In this document: in pieces, positions 7,029-15,942 of the stretch | Numbering within the stretch: position 1 is the first letter of the stretch | Layout of the letters: every line of letters starts with the position of its first letter | DNA from: Gudongella sp. | GTDB taxonomy: Bacteria; Bacillota; Clostridia; Tissierellales; Tissierellaceae | DNA length: 64,000 nt | Direction: 5' to 3' | NCBI GenBank assembly: GCA_024649995.1 | Contig: JANKMX010000001.1 | Coordinates: 1 to 64,000, forward strand | Made by a program: the position numbers and the translations under genes | Notes under the pieces: model-generated | Seen by the model: the letters and a program-made list of their open reading frames with translations, nothing else | The model's database searches: none | What the model was told of the DNA's origin: nothing

Positions 7029-7934
7029 CTAACTTTGACTACTAAGATAACTAGAAGCAGCAATAGAAATTAGCTTGTCCTCAACAGAATCAGACCTTGA
7101 TGTCATAACCAGTGGGCTGCTAGTGCCTATTATAACAGAGCCTATTCTTTTTTGTGCAAAATAAGTTATTGCCTTGTGTAAAACATTCCCCATCCTAATA
7201 TCTGATACAGCTAGTATATCAGCCATTCCTGCCACAGGGCCAGTTACACCTTTGTGCTCAGCAGAAGTTCTAGAAATCGCATTATCCAATGCGAAAGGCC
7301 CATCGACAATGCAGTTCTTAATCTGACCCCTGTCGTTCATTTTACTAAGTGCAGCCGCATCAAGAGTTTCTTGCATATTTGGATTTACGGTCTCCAAAGC
7401 CGTCAGCATTGCAACTTTTGGGCAGTCATACCCAAATTTTCTCGCCAGGTAGACTGCATTGTTTACTATGCTTATTTTATCCTCCAAAGTCGGATTTATG
7501 TTCATGGCACAGTCAGTAATAAAATTCAAACCGGTTCCATCGATTTTATCTGTGATAGTTATTTGGGAGATCAGAGATCCGGTTCTAAGTCCCTTTTCCT
7601 TATCCAAAACTGCTCGCATAAAGGTTGCAGTGGACAGCAGACCCTTCATGGGCATTTGAGCTTTACCGGATGTTACAAGCTCAACAGCCATTATTGCACA
7701 GGCTTTATCATCGAAGGCTTCGACAATTGGTACCTTTTCAAGCTTGTAATTACCCTCAGAAATATACTTCCTAATTGTATCAGGGTTCCCAACAAATATA
7801 AAGTTGGAGATTCCTTTTTCCAAAGCTATATTAGCTACACTTAGAATATCGTGATCTGCTGCCTGAGCTACTGCAATGGTATTTTTTGGAAGATACTTAA
7901 CCTTCTCAAGTATTTCATCAAGTGACTTTATCAT
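7029..7934 (-). CDS. ptb: Phosphate butyryltransferase (phosphotransbutyrylase)
   Basis: 301 residues of the phosphate acetyl/butyryltransferase family: SGKAQMPMKGLLSTATFMRAVL, then a conserved MTALET-like segment (MLTALETVNPNMQ), then DGPFALDNA and GTSSPLVMTSRSDS near the C-terminus. It converts a short or branched acyl-CoA plus phosphate into acyl phosphate and CoA in the cytoplasm. It is the second gene of a buk-ptb pair, 18 nt after butyrate kinase, with a ribosome binding site GAAAGGAGC. Together they conserve the acyl-CoA energy as ATP. The nearby 2-oxoacid:ferredoxin oxidoreductase is a likely acyl-CoA source, so the natural acyl group may be branched (isobutyryl, isovaleryl) rather than butyryl. 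This specificity is inferred. Confidence 0.95.
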   Translation of the reverse strand: MIKSLDEILEKVKYLPKNTIAVAQAADHDILSVANIALEKGISNFIFVGNPDTIRKYISEGNYKLEKVPIVEAFDDKACAIMAVELVTSGKAQMPMKGLLSTATFMRAVLDKEKGLRTGSLISQITITDKIDGTGLNFITDCAMNINPTLEDKISIVNNAVYLARKFGYDCPKVAMLTALETVNPNMQETLDAAALSKMNDRGQIKNCIVDGPFALDNAISRTSAEHKGVTGPVAGMADILAVSDIRMGNVLHKAITYFAQKRIGSVIIGTSSPLVMTSRSDSVEDKLISIAASSYLSSQS

Positions 7935-7952
7935 AAAACGCTCCTTTCAATT

Positions 7953-9032
7953 TTATTCGTATTCCTGGATTGGCCACTTTCCAGTTACAGCATTCATTGC
8001 TCCATCAACTAGTGATGCAAGCTCATCTTCACCAGGGTAAAGGTGAATTGGAGCAATAAACTCACACCATTCAGTTAGTCCTTTTACTATATAGTCAGAG
8101 TAAGCCAATCCCCCAGTAAATGCAATAGCATCAACTTTTCCCTTCAGTGTTACTGCTGCGGATCCGATACTTTTTGCAATCTGATAGATCATGGAATCAT
8201 AGACTTCCTTAGCTTTTTGGTCTCCTTGTTCGATTAGCTTTTCAACTTCCTTACCGTCTTTTGTTCCAAGGTGGGCAAAAAGTCCGCCTTTTCCGTTAAC
8301 TTTCCTGTATAGTTCATTATATGTGTATTCTCCGGAGTAAGCGGCTTTCAATACTTCTCCAATAGGGAGTGTTCCTGCTCTTTCCGGAGCCATTGGGCCG
8401 TCCCCGTCAAGTCCGTTGTTCACATCCTCAACCTTGCCTTTGTTATGGGCTGCTATAGACATTCCACCGCCCATGTGAATTATAATGGCGTTGATTTCAT
8501 CATACTCTCTTCCTAGTTCAGCAGCAAGCTTTCTGCCGACAGATTTTTGATTAAGAGCCTGATACCAGCTTTTTCTATAAATATCTTTCCAGCCTGTGTA
8601 TCTTGCTTCTGCTATTAATTCATCAATGCAAGGAGCATCTACGGTGTATGCTTCCACATTTAACTCTTTGGCCATATCATGGGCAAGTGCACAGCCAACT
8701 CCACAAGGGTGATTTCCGTACTTTCTACTTCTAGCATCAGCGACCATATTATCGTTGATTCTGTATGTACCACTGTTCATGGGTTTTATTGGAGCCCCTC
8801 TTGAGACAAGAAAATCAAAGTCTGTCATCTTGTAGCCATGGCTACTGACAAAATCTTCTATGGCGTTTTTTCTGAAGTCGTATTGTTCCCAGATGTCGTT
8901 GAATTTAATGAAGGAATCATCTGTTTCATGGCGGATTGTCTCCTGGTGCAAGCAATTTCTGTCCTGGAATATAGCAACTTTGGTTGAAGTGCTACCTAGG
9001 TTTAATACAAGTATTTTATTTGTGCCTGACAT
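7953..9032 (-). CDS. buk: Butyrate kinase (short/branched-chain carboxylate kinase)
   Basis: 359 residues of the acetate/butyrate kinase (ASKHA) superfamily: ILVLNLGSTSTKVAIF at the N-terminus for phosphate binding, IIHMGGGMSIAAH and DGDGPMAPERAG in the middle, and IAFTGGLAYSD near the C-terminus. Length and motifs match Buk rather than acetate kinase. It makes ATP and a free carboxylate from acyl phosphate. It follows AAAGGAGG and precedes ptb. This order (kinase first) is the reverse of the classical ptb-buk order. A terminator for the upstream regulator gene lies 50 nt before its start, so it needs its own promoter or read-through. Confidence 0.95.
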   Translation of the reverse strand: MSGTNKILVLNLGSTSTKVAIFQDRNCLHQETIRHETDDSFIKFNDIWEQYDFRKNAIEDFVSSHGYKMTDFDFLVSRGAPIKPMNSGTYRINDNMVADARSRKYGNHPCGVGCALAHDMAKELNVEAYTVDAPCIDELIAEARYTGWKDIYRKSWYQALNQKSVGRKLAAELGREYDEINAIIIHMGGGMSIAAHNKGKVEDVNNGLDGDGPMAPERAGTLPIGEVLKAAYSGEYTYNELYRKVNGKGGLFAHLGTKDGKEVEKLIEQGDQKAKEVYDSMIYQIAKSIGSAAVTLKGKVDAIAFTGGLAYSDYIVKGLTEWCEFIAPIHLYPGEDELASLVDGAMNAVTGKWPIQEYE

Positions 9033-9075
9033 TATTTCGCCTCCTTTATTTACTTATTTTTAATTTATCCCAGAA

Positions 9076-9111
9076 CAAAAAAGAAAACTGTGTGAAAAAG
9101 CACAGTTTTCT
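9076..9111 (-). terminator. Rho-independent terminator of the second Crp/Fnr gene
   Basis: On the minus strand an 11-bp perfect stem AGAAAACTGTG / CACAGTTTTCT is followed by TTTTTTG. It separates the regulator gene from buk-ptb. Confidence 0.88.
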
Positions 9112-9148
9112 GAATAATGACATGAGATAATGGATTTAATTCAGAATG

Positions 9149-9874
9149 CTATTCTGATTCTGAAAGAAAATCATTTAATTTATGTAAGTCAGGACAACAA
9201 ATGGTACGCTTGTGTTTACATATTAGCTTTTGTTTTTTAAGTTTATTAATTGCTTTTGTGACAGCTTCTCTTCTAGTACCGATCATATCAGCGATTTCTT
9301 GGTCGGTAATATTAATCTCAAGGTGTTGGCCATCATCGCATACACCATTATAAGTACAATTTTCAGAGGGGATAGTACTGTTTATTGAACATTTCCGTCC
9401 AAAAGAATCAAATAGGCTAAGTAATAAAACAGCTACTCTTTGCTCTATCTTTAAAAAGGACATATACTCAACTTGGAATGAAAGTAGTCTTATTTTTCGG
9501 CCCATAGACTCGAATACCTGGAATACGATTTCAGGGTAGTCTTTGAATAATTTGATTAATTGATCTTTTGAGAAAAATAAAATTACCGAGTCCTTTAAAG
9601 CTTGTGCATTTGTGAAGCTTGGATGCTGGTCAAAAAAAGCAGTTTCGCCAAAAAAGGAGCCTGGTTCATGTATTGCTAATGTCTTTTCTGAACCACTTGA
9701 ATCAATTAAGTTGACTTTGATTCTACCACTGATGAGGAAGTGAAGATATTTTTGTACATCATCCTGTTGGTAAATGAGGCTACCCTCAGTATAGGATTTT
9801 TTTATATTTGAATAACTGAGCAATAATTCATTAATATCTGTATCGTCAATGACCCAAAGTGATTTATACAGCAT
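9149..9874 (-). CDS. Crp/Fnr-family transcriptional regulator with cysteine-rich C-terminal half
   Basis: 241 residues: cNMP-binding-type beta roll (GSFFGETAFFDQHPSF), dimer helix, and winged helix-turn-helix (ITDQEIADMIGTRREAVTKAINKLK). Unusually, a roughly 30-residue insertion between the dimer helix and the DNA-binding domain carries several cysteines (GRKCSIN, SENCTYNGVCDD), and the tail adds CKHKRTICCPD. Six cysteines in this half could bind a metal or Fe-S cluster or sense redox state, as seen in other atypical Crp/Fnr proteins. The gene is divergent from the 2-oxoacid oxidoreductase/TRAP operon and upstream of buk-ptb, making it the likely regulator of one or both. Start follows AAAGGAGG. 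Confidence 0.9.
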   Translation of the reverse strand: MLYKSLWVIDDTDINELLLSYSNIKKSYTEGSLIYQQDDVQKYLHFLISGRIKVNLIDSSGSEKTLAIHEPGSFFGETAFFDQHPSFTNAQALKDSVILFFSKDQLIKLFKDYPEIVFQVFESMGRKIRLLSFQVEYMSFLKIEQRVAVLLLSLFDSFGRKCSINSTIPSENCTYNGVCDDGQHLEINITDQEIADMIGTRREAVTKAINKLKKQKLICKHKRTICCPDLHKLNDFLSESE

Positions 9875-9910
9875 TTAGAGACCTCCTTTTATAAACTTTG
9901 ATTAATTAAC

Positions 9911-9939
9911 ACTATATCACAGATTCAAAATTAATTGAA
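9911..9939 (-). promoter_or_regulatory. Promoter of second Crp/Fnr gene with overlapping palindrome
   Basis: On the minus strand -35 TTCAAT (9939-9934), 17-nt spacer, -10 TATAGT (9916-9911). A perfect 5-6-5 palindrome TTCAA-AATTAA-TTGAA covers 9924-9939, overlapping the -35 box. The geometry equals that of the other Crp/Fnr sites in this window and suggests autorepression. Inference from pattern only. Confidence 0.45.
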
Positions 9940-10019
9940 GTAAAGGTACTATGGGAGGTTTAGAGGCTGTTAGATAAAGAAGTTGTTCATACATTGTTAA
10001 AAAATAGGGAGGGATAAAT

Positions 10020-10577
10020 ATGAAAGAAATTAGAATTCATGGTAGGGGAGGTCAAGGTGCTGTAACTACATCTGAGATTATTGTCTACGCAGCAGTTGAA
10101 GATGGTAAATATGGTGCTTGTTTTCCTTATTTCGGTTTTGAGAAAAAAGGAGGTCCGGTTAGTGCATTTGTGAGAATTGACGAGAATAAGATTAGAGAGA
10201 AGAATCAAGTTTATAACCCAAACTGTGTAATGGTAATAGATCCAACACTATTAAGCAGTGTGGACGTATTTGTGGGTGCAAAAGAAGAGTCCATATTGGT
10301 TATAAACACAAAATCAATTGAGGATATAGAAATCCCAGAAAACATAACAAAAGTAGCATATGTGGATGCTAACGCTGCGTCGATGGATATATTTGGACGA
10401 TTACTTCCTAATACTATCGTATTAGGTGCCTTTGTTAAAGCTACGAACTGGGTTAGCTTCGATAAGGTAAGTGAAAAGACTCAAGCAATTTGGGGTCCAA
10501 AGAATATAGAAGCATTAGAGTATGGTTACAATAATGTTGTTATTGTTGATGTGAATGGAGGGGTCAATCGTGACTAA
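10020..10577 (+). CDS. 2-oxoacid:ferredoxin oxidoreductase, gamma subunit
   Basis: 185 residues of the POR/VOR gamma family: EIRIHGRGGQGAVTTSEI at the start, then FPYFGFEKKGGPVSAFVRI. In the complex this subunit works with alpha and beta in CoA and substrate handling. The order gamma-delta-alpha-beta is typical of four-subunit enzymes that oxidise pyruvate, 2-oxoisovalerate or related acids to acyl-CoA, CO2 and reduced ferredoxin. First gene of a seven-gene operon; start behind AGGGAGG. No clear -10/-35 pair could be placed in the 145 nt upstream. Confidence 0.94.
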   Translation: MKEIRIHGRGGQGAVTTSEIIVYAAVEDGKYGACFPYFGFEKKGGPVSAFVRIDENKIREKNQVYNPNCVMVIDPTLLSSVDVFVGAKEESILVINTKSIEDIEIPENITKVAYVDANAASMDIFGRLLPNTIVLGAFVKATNWVSFDKVSEKTQAIWGPKNIEALEYGYNNVVIVDVNGGVNRD

Positions 10578-10824
10578 GACTGAATTTATATGTGCAGTAG
10601 GTAAGGAACTAAATATCATCAATACTGGAGATTGGAAGATGTATCCGGTAGTTATAGATCAGGAAAAATGCGTTAAATGTAGTATGTGCTTCCAGTATTG
10701 TCCAACAAAATCTGTAAAATATGTTGATGGAACGTACTTCATAAACCCTGATTTTTGTAAAGGCTGTGGAGTTTGCATAGAAGAATGTCGATCTAATGCC
10801 ATCGATTTTGTTAAGGGGGAATAA
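10570..10824 (+). CDS. 2-oxoacid:ferredoxin oxidoreductase, delta (2x[4Fe-4S] ferredoxin) subunit
   Basis: 84 residues with two cysteine clusters, CVKCSMCFQYCP and CKGCGVCIEECR, each binding one [4Fe-4S] centre. It passes electrons from the TPP site in beta to external ferredoxin. The frame opens upstream at 10555, but the GTG at 10570 lies 7 nt after GGAGGGG and gives the usual start (MTKTEFICAVGKE). It overlaps the gamma gene by 8 nt, so the two are translationally coupled. Confidence 0.95.
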   Translation: MTKTEFICAVGKELNIINTGDWKMYPVVIDQEKCVKCSMCFQYCPTKSVKYVDGTYFINPDFCKGCGVCIEECRSNAIDFVKGE

Positions 10825-10826
10825 CT

Positions 10827-12014
10827 ATGAGTAAAAAACAAGTGTTAAACGGAAACCATGCAGCAGCTATAGGAGCACTTTTAGCAAAACCAGATGTTGT
10901 AGCTGCTTATCCAATAACCCCACAGACTCCTTTGGTTGAATACTTTAGCCAATATGTAGCTGATGGTGTTATGGATTCTACCATTGTGGAACCAGAGTCA
11001 GAGCACTCAGCAATGAGTGTATTGACAGGTGCATCACTGGCCGGGGCGAGAACATTTACTGCAACTTCATCACAGGGGCTATCATTGATGTTTGAGCCTT
11101 ACTTTAGAGCATCCACTATGAGGTTGCCCATAGTAATGAACATTGTTAATAGAGAAATGATATCGCCTCAAACAGTATGGGGTGGACCTCAGGATTCATT
11201 AACAGTTAGAGATGCTGGTTGGCTTCAGATTTACGTGGAAGATAATCAAGAAATTTTGGACATGAATATTCAAGCATTTAAGATTGCTGAACATAAAGAT
11301 GTATTACTTCCAATTAACATCTGTTACGATGGTTTTTACTTATCTCATATGACAGAGGGAGTAGAAGTTCCAGATCAAGAGGATGTTGCAAATTTCATTC
11401 CACCATATAAGCCAACACATGTTAAGCTAGATCCTGAGACACCTATGGCAGTGGATCCACTAACACCAGGAGACTACCTTCAGTATTATAGGGAGTTACA
11501 TATGGAAGCAATGGATAATGCAAAGAAGGTCATCAAGGAAGTAAATGATGAATTTGCTGCAAAATTCGGGAGAGATTACTTTGGTCTAGTTGAACCATAC
11601 AAAATGGAAGATGCTGAATATGTACTAGTAACACTCGGTTCATTAACTGGGTCAGCTAGAATTGCAGTAGATTTGGCAAGAGAGAAGGGCGTAAAGGTAG
11701 GATTAGTAAAAATTAGATGTTTAAGACCGTTCCCTAAAGACGAAATTGTAGAACTATTAAGAGACAGAAAAGCTATTGGTGTTATAGATAGAAATGTAAG
11801 CTTTGGTTGGCATACAGGAATTGTATATCAGGAAATAAAGTCAGCTACAAGCACTCTTGAAGCTGTCCCAACTATTCCATTTGTTGGTGGTCTTGGTGGA
11901 GAGGACTTGACCACTGATCTTATGAGTGAGGCAATTGAAAAAGTTTTGGAAGTTGCCGATAACGGAAGCATTGAGAATAAAGCATATTGGCTTATAAATA
12001 CAAAGGGGAGATAA
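10827..12014 (+). CDS. 2-oxoacid:ferredoxin oxidoreductase, alpha subunit
   Basis: 395 residues: NGNHAAAIGALLAKPDVVAAYPITPQTPLVE at the start is split here as the POR alpha pyrimidine-binding domain signature (YPITPQTP). This is followed by EPESEHSAMSVLTGASLAGAR and a C-terminal transketolase-like domain (VTLGSLTGSARIAVD). It starts 2 nt after the delta stop behind AAGGGGGAA. Alpha with beta forms the catalytic core. The substrate cannot be separated between pyruvate, 2-oxoisovalerate and aryl- or other 2-oxoacids by inspection. The Ptb-Buk pair next door favours an aliphatic acyl-CoA product. Confidence 0.95.
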   Translation: MSKKQVLNGNHAAAIGALLAKPDVVAAYPITPQTPLVEYFSQYVADGVMDSTIVEPESEHSAMSVLTGASLAGARTFTATSSQGLSLMFEPYFRASTMRLPIVMNIVNREMISPQTVWGGPQDSLTVRDAGWLQIYVEDNQEILDMNIQAFKIAEHKDVLLPINICYDGFYLSHMTEGVEVPDQEDVANFIPPYKPTHVKLDPETPMAVDPLTPGDYLQYYRELHMEAMDNAKKVIKEVNDEFAAKFGRDYFGLVEPYKMEDAEYVLVTLGSLTGSARIAVDLAREKGVKVGLVKIRCLRPFPKDEIVELLRDRKAIGVIDRNVSFGWHTGIVYQEIKSATSTLEAVPTIPFVGGLGGEDLTTDLMSEAIEKVLEVADNGSIENKAYWLINTKGR

Positions 12015-12017
12015 TCT

Positions 12018-12923
12018 ATGAAACTAGCTGAGAGAATGTCATCTTATGAAGATATGGTTGGTCCTGGAATAACAGCATGTTCAGGATGTAATGTTGAGCT
12101 TTCAATGAGGACCGCTCTTCAGATACTTGGACCAAATACTATTGTAGCTGTTCCTCCTGGATGTATGGGAGGAGTTCAAAGTGTAGGGTGGGCAGATAAA
12201 ACTGGGATGAAAATACCTGTTTTCTTTCCACTGCTAGATAATACTGCATCTATGTTAAGCGGGATCAAGAAATATTATGAAAGAATAGGTAGAGATGTAA
12301 ATGTAGTTGCTTTTGCAGGGGATGGCGCAAGTGTTGATGCAGGTTTCCAAGCACTTTCAGGAGCTGCCGAAAGAGGAGATAATATAATTTACATTTGCTA
12401 TGACAATGAAGGATATATGAATACAGGCTTTCAGAGAAGTAGTTCAACATCATTGGGATCTTGGACATCGACTACACCAGTTGGAGATGCCTCACACGGT
12501 AAGTCTTCTCATAAGAAAGATATGCCAATGATTATGGCGATGCATGATATCGCATATATGGCTACTGCATCACCAGCATACATGCCTGACCTAATTAGAA
12601 AAATTGAAAAGGCTAAGACTATCAAGGATGGATTAGTGTACATTCACATATATAATAGCTGTACAACAGGTTGGGGTTATCCTTCCGAGAAAAGTATAGA
12701 TATTGTAAGAAAAGGTGTTAAATCTAGATTTATGCCAATATACGAAGTGGATCATGGAAAATTCAAGTTAAATGTTGATATTAAGGATCCAATACCTCTA
12801 ATGGATTACTTGTCATCAATGAAGAAGTATAAACATCTTAGTGAGCAACAAATTGAAGAGCTACAAAAATATGTAGACGATAAATGGAAGAATCTTAAAA
12901 CCCTATGTGAAGTAATGGGCTAA
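12018..12923 (+). CDS. 2-oxoacid:ferredoxin oxidoreductase, beta (TPP-binding) subunit
   Basis: 301 residues. TPP/Mg motif GDGASVDAGFQALSG with the following YDNEGYMNTGFQRS, and conserved cysteines CSGCNVE near the start and CTTGWGYPSEKS near residue 215, as in POR/VOR beta subunits that hold an extra [4Fe-4S] cluster. It catalyses decarboxylation of the 2-oxoacid. The gene lies 3 nt after alpha. A 77-nt gap with no terminator leads into the TRAP transporter genes, so the transporter and enzyme are very likely co-transcribed. Confidence 0.95.
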   Translation: MKLAERMSSYEDMVGPGITACSGCNVELSMRTALQILGPNTIVAVPPGCMGGVQSVGWADKTGMKIPVFFPLLDNTASMLSGIKKYYERIGRDVNVVAFAGDGASVDAGFQALSGAAERGDNIIYICYDNEGYMNTGFQRSSSTSLGSWTSTTPVGDASHGKSSHKKDMPMIMAMHDIAYMATASPAYMPDLIRKIEKAKTIKDGLVYIHIYNSCTTGWGYPSEKSIDIVRKGVKSRFMPIYEVDHGKFKLNVDIKDPIPLMDYLSSMKKYKHLSEQQIEELQKYVDDKWKNLKTLCEVMG

Positions 12924-13000
12924 CAATGTAATTTACTACGGAGTTAATAATTACAGAAAGTTATTGGATGAAAATAATTTACGGGAAATAGGGTGAAGAT

Positions 13001-13495
13001 ATGAAGACAATTAACAACGTGATTGATGTTTGTATGAAAATTCTTTCGCTTATTGCAGCTCTTGCTTTAGGATTTCTATTGCTTGGAATTTGTTATTCGA
13101 CTTTATCAAGAGTGGCATTTAACAAGCCCCTCACAAACTTGGTAGAATATTCTACCTATAGTCTTATATATGTTACCTTTTTTGGTGCACCAGAAATACT
13201 TAAGAAAAAAGGTCACATTAATCTGGATATCATAACTACTATGATACCAGAGAAGGCAAATAGAGTTTTATCAATGGTTGTTAACATTGTTGGGGCAGCA
13301 ATTTCTGCGGTAATGACTTACTACGGGGCTCTTGTAGCAATAGATAATTTTGTTAACAAGATTAAGATTATGGACTCGATGGGAACTCCTCAGTTCCTAT
13401 TGACAGCAACGATACCCATAGGTATGTTTTTTATGACCATTCAATTTATCAGAAACTTCTATGGGGATTATAAGGAGAAAAACAGCATTGCATAA
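13001..13495 (+). CDS. TRAP transporter small membrane subunit (DctQ-like)
   Basis: 164 residues with four predicted membrane segments (about 12-32, 46-62, 88-110, 125-145) and the family feature of a hydrophobic first helix followed by RVAFNKPLTNLVEYSTYSLIY. It pairs with the large subunit to form the membrane part of a tripartite, Na+-driven, binding-protein-dependent transporter. Start follows GGGTGAAG. Part of the enzyme/transporter operon. Confidence 0.92.
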   Translation: MKTINNVIDVCMKILSLIAALALGFLLLGICYSTLSRVAFNKPLTNLVEYSTYSLIYVTFFGAPEILKKKGHINLDIITTMIPEKANRVLSMVVNIVGAAISAVMTYYGALVAIDNFVNKIKIMDSMGTPQFLLTATIPIGMFFMTIQFIRNFYGDYKEKNSIA

Positions 13496-13534
13496 CAATC
13501 TAGTGGCGTTTAAAGTGAGAGAGAGGTGGAATGT

Positions 13535-14839
13535 ATGGAGTGGTATGTAGTTTTATTACTCATCTTCTTTGTACTACTGGCAATCATGTTTACGGGACTC
13601 CCCATAGCATTTAGCTTTATGGTTGTATCAGCAGTAGTTATGTTTTACATGCAAGGTGAGTTTGGAATTAGACAATTAATATTGGGGATGTATGATCAAG
13701 TTGCAAAGTTCTCCCTGACCCCGATTCCTTTTTTCATGATAATGGGCGAAGTATTCTATCAATCTGGATTAGTATCAAGGACTTTGGATTCATTATCAAA
13801 ATTTGTTAAGAAAGTTCCTGGACGTCTTAGCATAATAACATTACTTGCTGGTGGTGTGTTTGCAGCTTTATCAGGATCAGTTGTTGCTAATACTGCAATG
13901 TTTGGTTCACTAATGCTTCCTGACATGATGAAAAGAGGTTATAATAAATCACTGATTGCTGGTACTATCATGGCTTCAGGAGCTTTGGCCATGGTAATCC
14001 CACCAAGTGCATTAGCTGTATTACTTGGATCAATCTCAGGAATATCAGTAGGTAAAATCCTTATAGGAGCTATCCTACCTGGGGTTCTACTAATGCTTAT
14101 GTATATAGTTTATGTAATGGCAGTTTGCATAATAAAACCAGAATATGCACCATCATATGAAGTTGAAAAGACCCCATTAAAAGAGGCTCTATTGACGGCT
14201 TTGAGAGATCTAGTTCCATTAGTGTTCATTTTCTTAGCAGTAATGGGAATTATATTTACAGGTGTAGGAACACCTACTGAAGCAGCTGCGATTGGAGCAT
14301 TAGCTTCATATGTATTGACTGCATTTTATGGGAAATTGTCTTTAAGATTAATTACCAGTACACTGGTGGATTCCCTTAAGGTAACATCTATGGTCCTAAT
14401 AATCATTGCAGGGTCTGCAGGCTTTAGTCAAATACTTGCAATGACAGGTGCAAGTAGAGAGGCGGTAATGGCAATCATGAGTTTGTCGGTCTCACCTTTC
14501 TTGATTTTAAGCTTGATGCTATTCATTATCATAATATTAGGCTTCTTTATGGAGCAGACTGCGATTATGATGATAACATTACCGATTATGATGCCTGTAA
14601 TCATAAATATGGAAGTGAATACAATTTGGTTTGCGGTAATGTATCTAATCTGTTTACAAATTGGACAGTTGACACCGCCTGTTGGACTTGCACTGTTTAC
14701 AATGAAGGGAGTATCACCTCCGGAAGTTAAAATGACAGATATTTATAGAGGTGCAGTACCTTTCTTGGCAATGGATGTTTTAGCATTATTTGTTATAGCA
14801 TTAATACCTGCCTTGGTAACTTGGTTGCCGAGTCTGTGA
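13535..14839 (+). CDS. TRAP transporter large permease subunit (DctM-like)
   Basis: 434 residues, about 12 membrane segments, with DctM landmarks FTGLPIAFSFM near the start, GGVFAALSGSVVANTAMFGS, MVIPPSALAVLLGSISG and GVGTPTEAAAIGALAS. It forms the transport channel that moves the substrate with Na+. A GTG at 13526 also opens the frame, but the ATG at 13535 sits properly after GAGAGAGGTGG and was chosen. A short gap (39 nt) follows the small subunit. Confidence 0.94.
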   Translation: MEWYVVLLLIFFVLLAIMFTGLPIAFSFMVVSAVVMFYMQGEFGIRQLILGMYDQVAKFSLTPIPFFMIMGEVFYQSGLVSRTLDSLSKFVKKVPGRLSIITLLAGGVFAALSGSVVANTAMFGSLMLPDMMKRGYNKSLIAGTIMASGALAMVIPPSALAVLLGSISGISVGKILIGAILPGVLLMLMYIVYVMAVCIIKPEYAPSYEVEKTPLKEALLTALRDLVPLVFIFLAVMGIIFTGVGTPTEAAAIGALASYVLTAFYGKLSLRLITSTLVDSLKVTSMVLIIIAGSAGFSQILAMTGASREAVMAIMSLSVSPFLILSLMLFIIIILGFFMEQTAIMMITLPIMMPVIINMEVNTIWFAVMYLICLQIGQLTPPVGLALFTMKGVSPPEVKMTDIYRGAVPFLAMDVLALFVIALIPALVTWLPSL

Positions 14840-14901
14840 TGAATTTTATATGAATCAAATGGCTTTAATTAAAGTAAGATAAAATAAAGGGAGGTAGGAC
14901 A

Positions 14902-15909
14902 ATGAATATTAGAAAGATTATGATGTTAATGTTAGTGTTCGTTATTAGTATGAGCCTAATTGCATGTGGTGGTGGAGCCTCAGAGCCATCTGAATCTGGA
15001 GAAGAGCAAGAAGTTGTATTAAAGGTTAACTCAGCTTGGGCAGAGGGTAACAGCTTGCTTTGGAACATGGATGATTTTGTTCAAAAAGTAGAAGAAAAGT
15101 CAAATGGAACCGTGAAAATTGAGTGGGGTGGAGGACCTGAATCAATACCTACATATCAACTAGTTGAAGCATTGAAAAATGGGATTGTTGATATAGCTTG
15201 GACAGCTCATACCTACAATGTATCCAATGTACCGGTATTAGAAGCTATGAAGTTAACAGATGCTGCTACTATGAGAGAGACTGGAGGATTTGAGTTTGTA
15301 AATGAGCTTTATAATGAAAAATTAAATAGTCATTATATATCCGCATCTACTGATGGATTAACATATAATCTCTATACAAAAAAAGAAATTACAAGTCTAG
15401 ACGATTTTAAAGGCATGACAATCAGAGCTACCCCAGCATATCAACCATTTGTTGAAGCATTGGGTGCTGGTGTTGTAAACATGGATCCAGGTGAAGCATA
15501 TCAGGCTCTAGAGAGAAATGTTATTCAAGGATATGGATGGCCAAGTGTAGGTGTTACAGACTTTGGGTGGCAGGAAGTATCTGAGTATCTCATCCAACCA
15601 CAATTTTATACTGTTGATGTTGCAATTCTAATGAGCGATGAAGCTTGGAGTCAGTTAAGTGAAAGCCAAAGAGCCGCAATCCTTGAGGCTGGAGAGGAGC
15701 TTGAATCAGAAGCTAGAGCATATTATGAAGGAAAGATTAATGAAGAAAATGAGTTCCTTAAGAGTGAAGGAATGAAGGAAATTGTTCTAGATGGCGCAGA
15801 AGCTGAGGAGTATCTGAAACTAGCATATGAAAAAGGCTGGGAAAGCGCAGTCAAAGTTGATGAAGAAAATGCTTTGAAATTGCAGGAATTTACAGGTTAT
15901 TCTAAGTAA
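14902..15909 (+). CDS. TRAP transporter solute-binding lipoprotein (DctP-like)
   Basis: 335 residues. Lipoprotein signal with lipobox SLIAC (Cys22) followed by a Gly/Ser/Glu linker. The mature part is a DctP-type binding protein: LKVNSAWAEGNSLLWNMDDFV, then GMTIRATPAYQPFVEALGAG, whose arginine normally binds the substrate carboxylate, then NVIQGYGWP. It captures an organic acid outside the cell. Being co-transcribed with a 2-oxoacid oxidoreductase suggests a 2-oxoacid or an aromatic/aliphatic carboxylate as ligand; this is inference. Last gene of the operon, followed by a hairpin. Confidence 0.94.
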   Translation: MNIRKIMMLMLVFVISMSLIACGGGASEPSESGEEQEVVLKVNSAWAEGNSLLWNMDDFVQKVEEKSNGTVKIEWGGGPESIPTYQLVEALKNGIVDIAWTAHTYNVSNVPVLEAMKLTDAATMRETGGFEFVNELYNEKLNSHYISASTDGLTYNLYTKKEITSLDDFKGMTIRATPAYQPFVEALGAGVVNMDPGEAYQALERNVIQGYGWPSVGVTDFGWQEVSEYLIQPQFYTVDVAILMSDEAWSQLSESQRAAILEAGEELESEARAYYEGKINEENEFLKSEGMKEIVLDGAEAEEYLKLAYEKGWESAVKVDEENALKLQEFTGYSK

Positions 15910-15942
15910 TTTAGAATATAGTTTATAGAGATTTACCCCCTT

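Noticed and set aside
9903-9916. TTGAT-like FNR half-site (TTGATTAATTAACA) before the second Crp/Fnr gene
   Set aside because: The second half does not match ATCAA, and the TTCAA-N6-TTGAA palindrome nearby is a better candidate.
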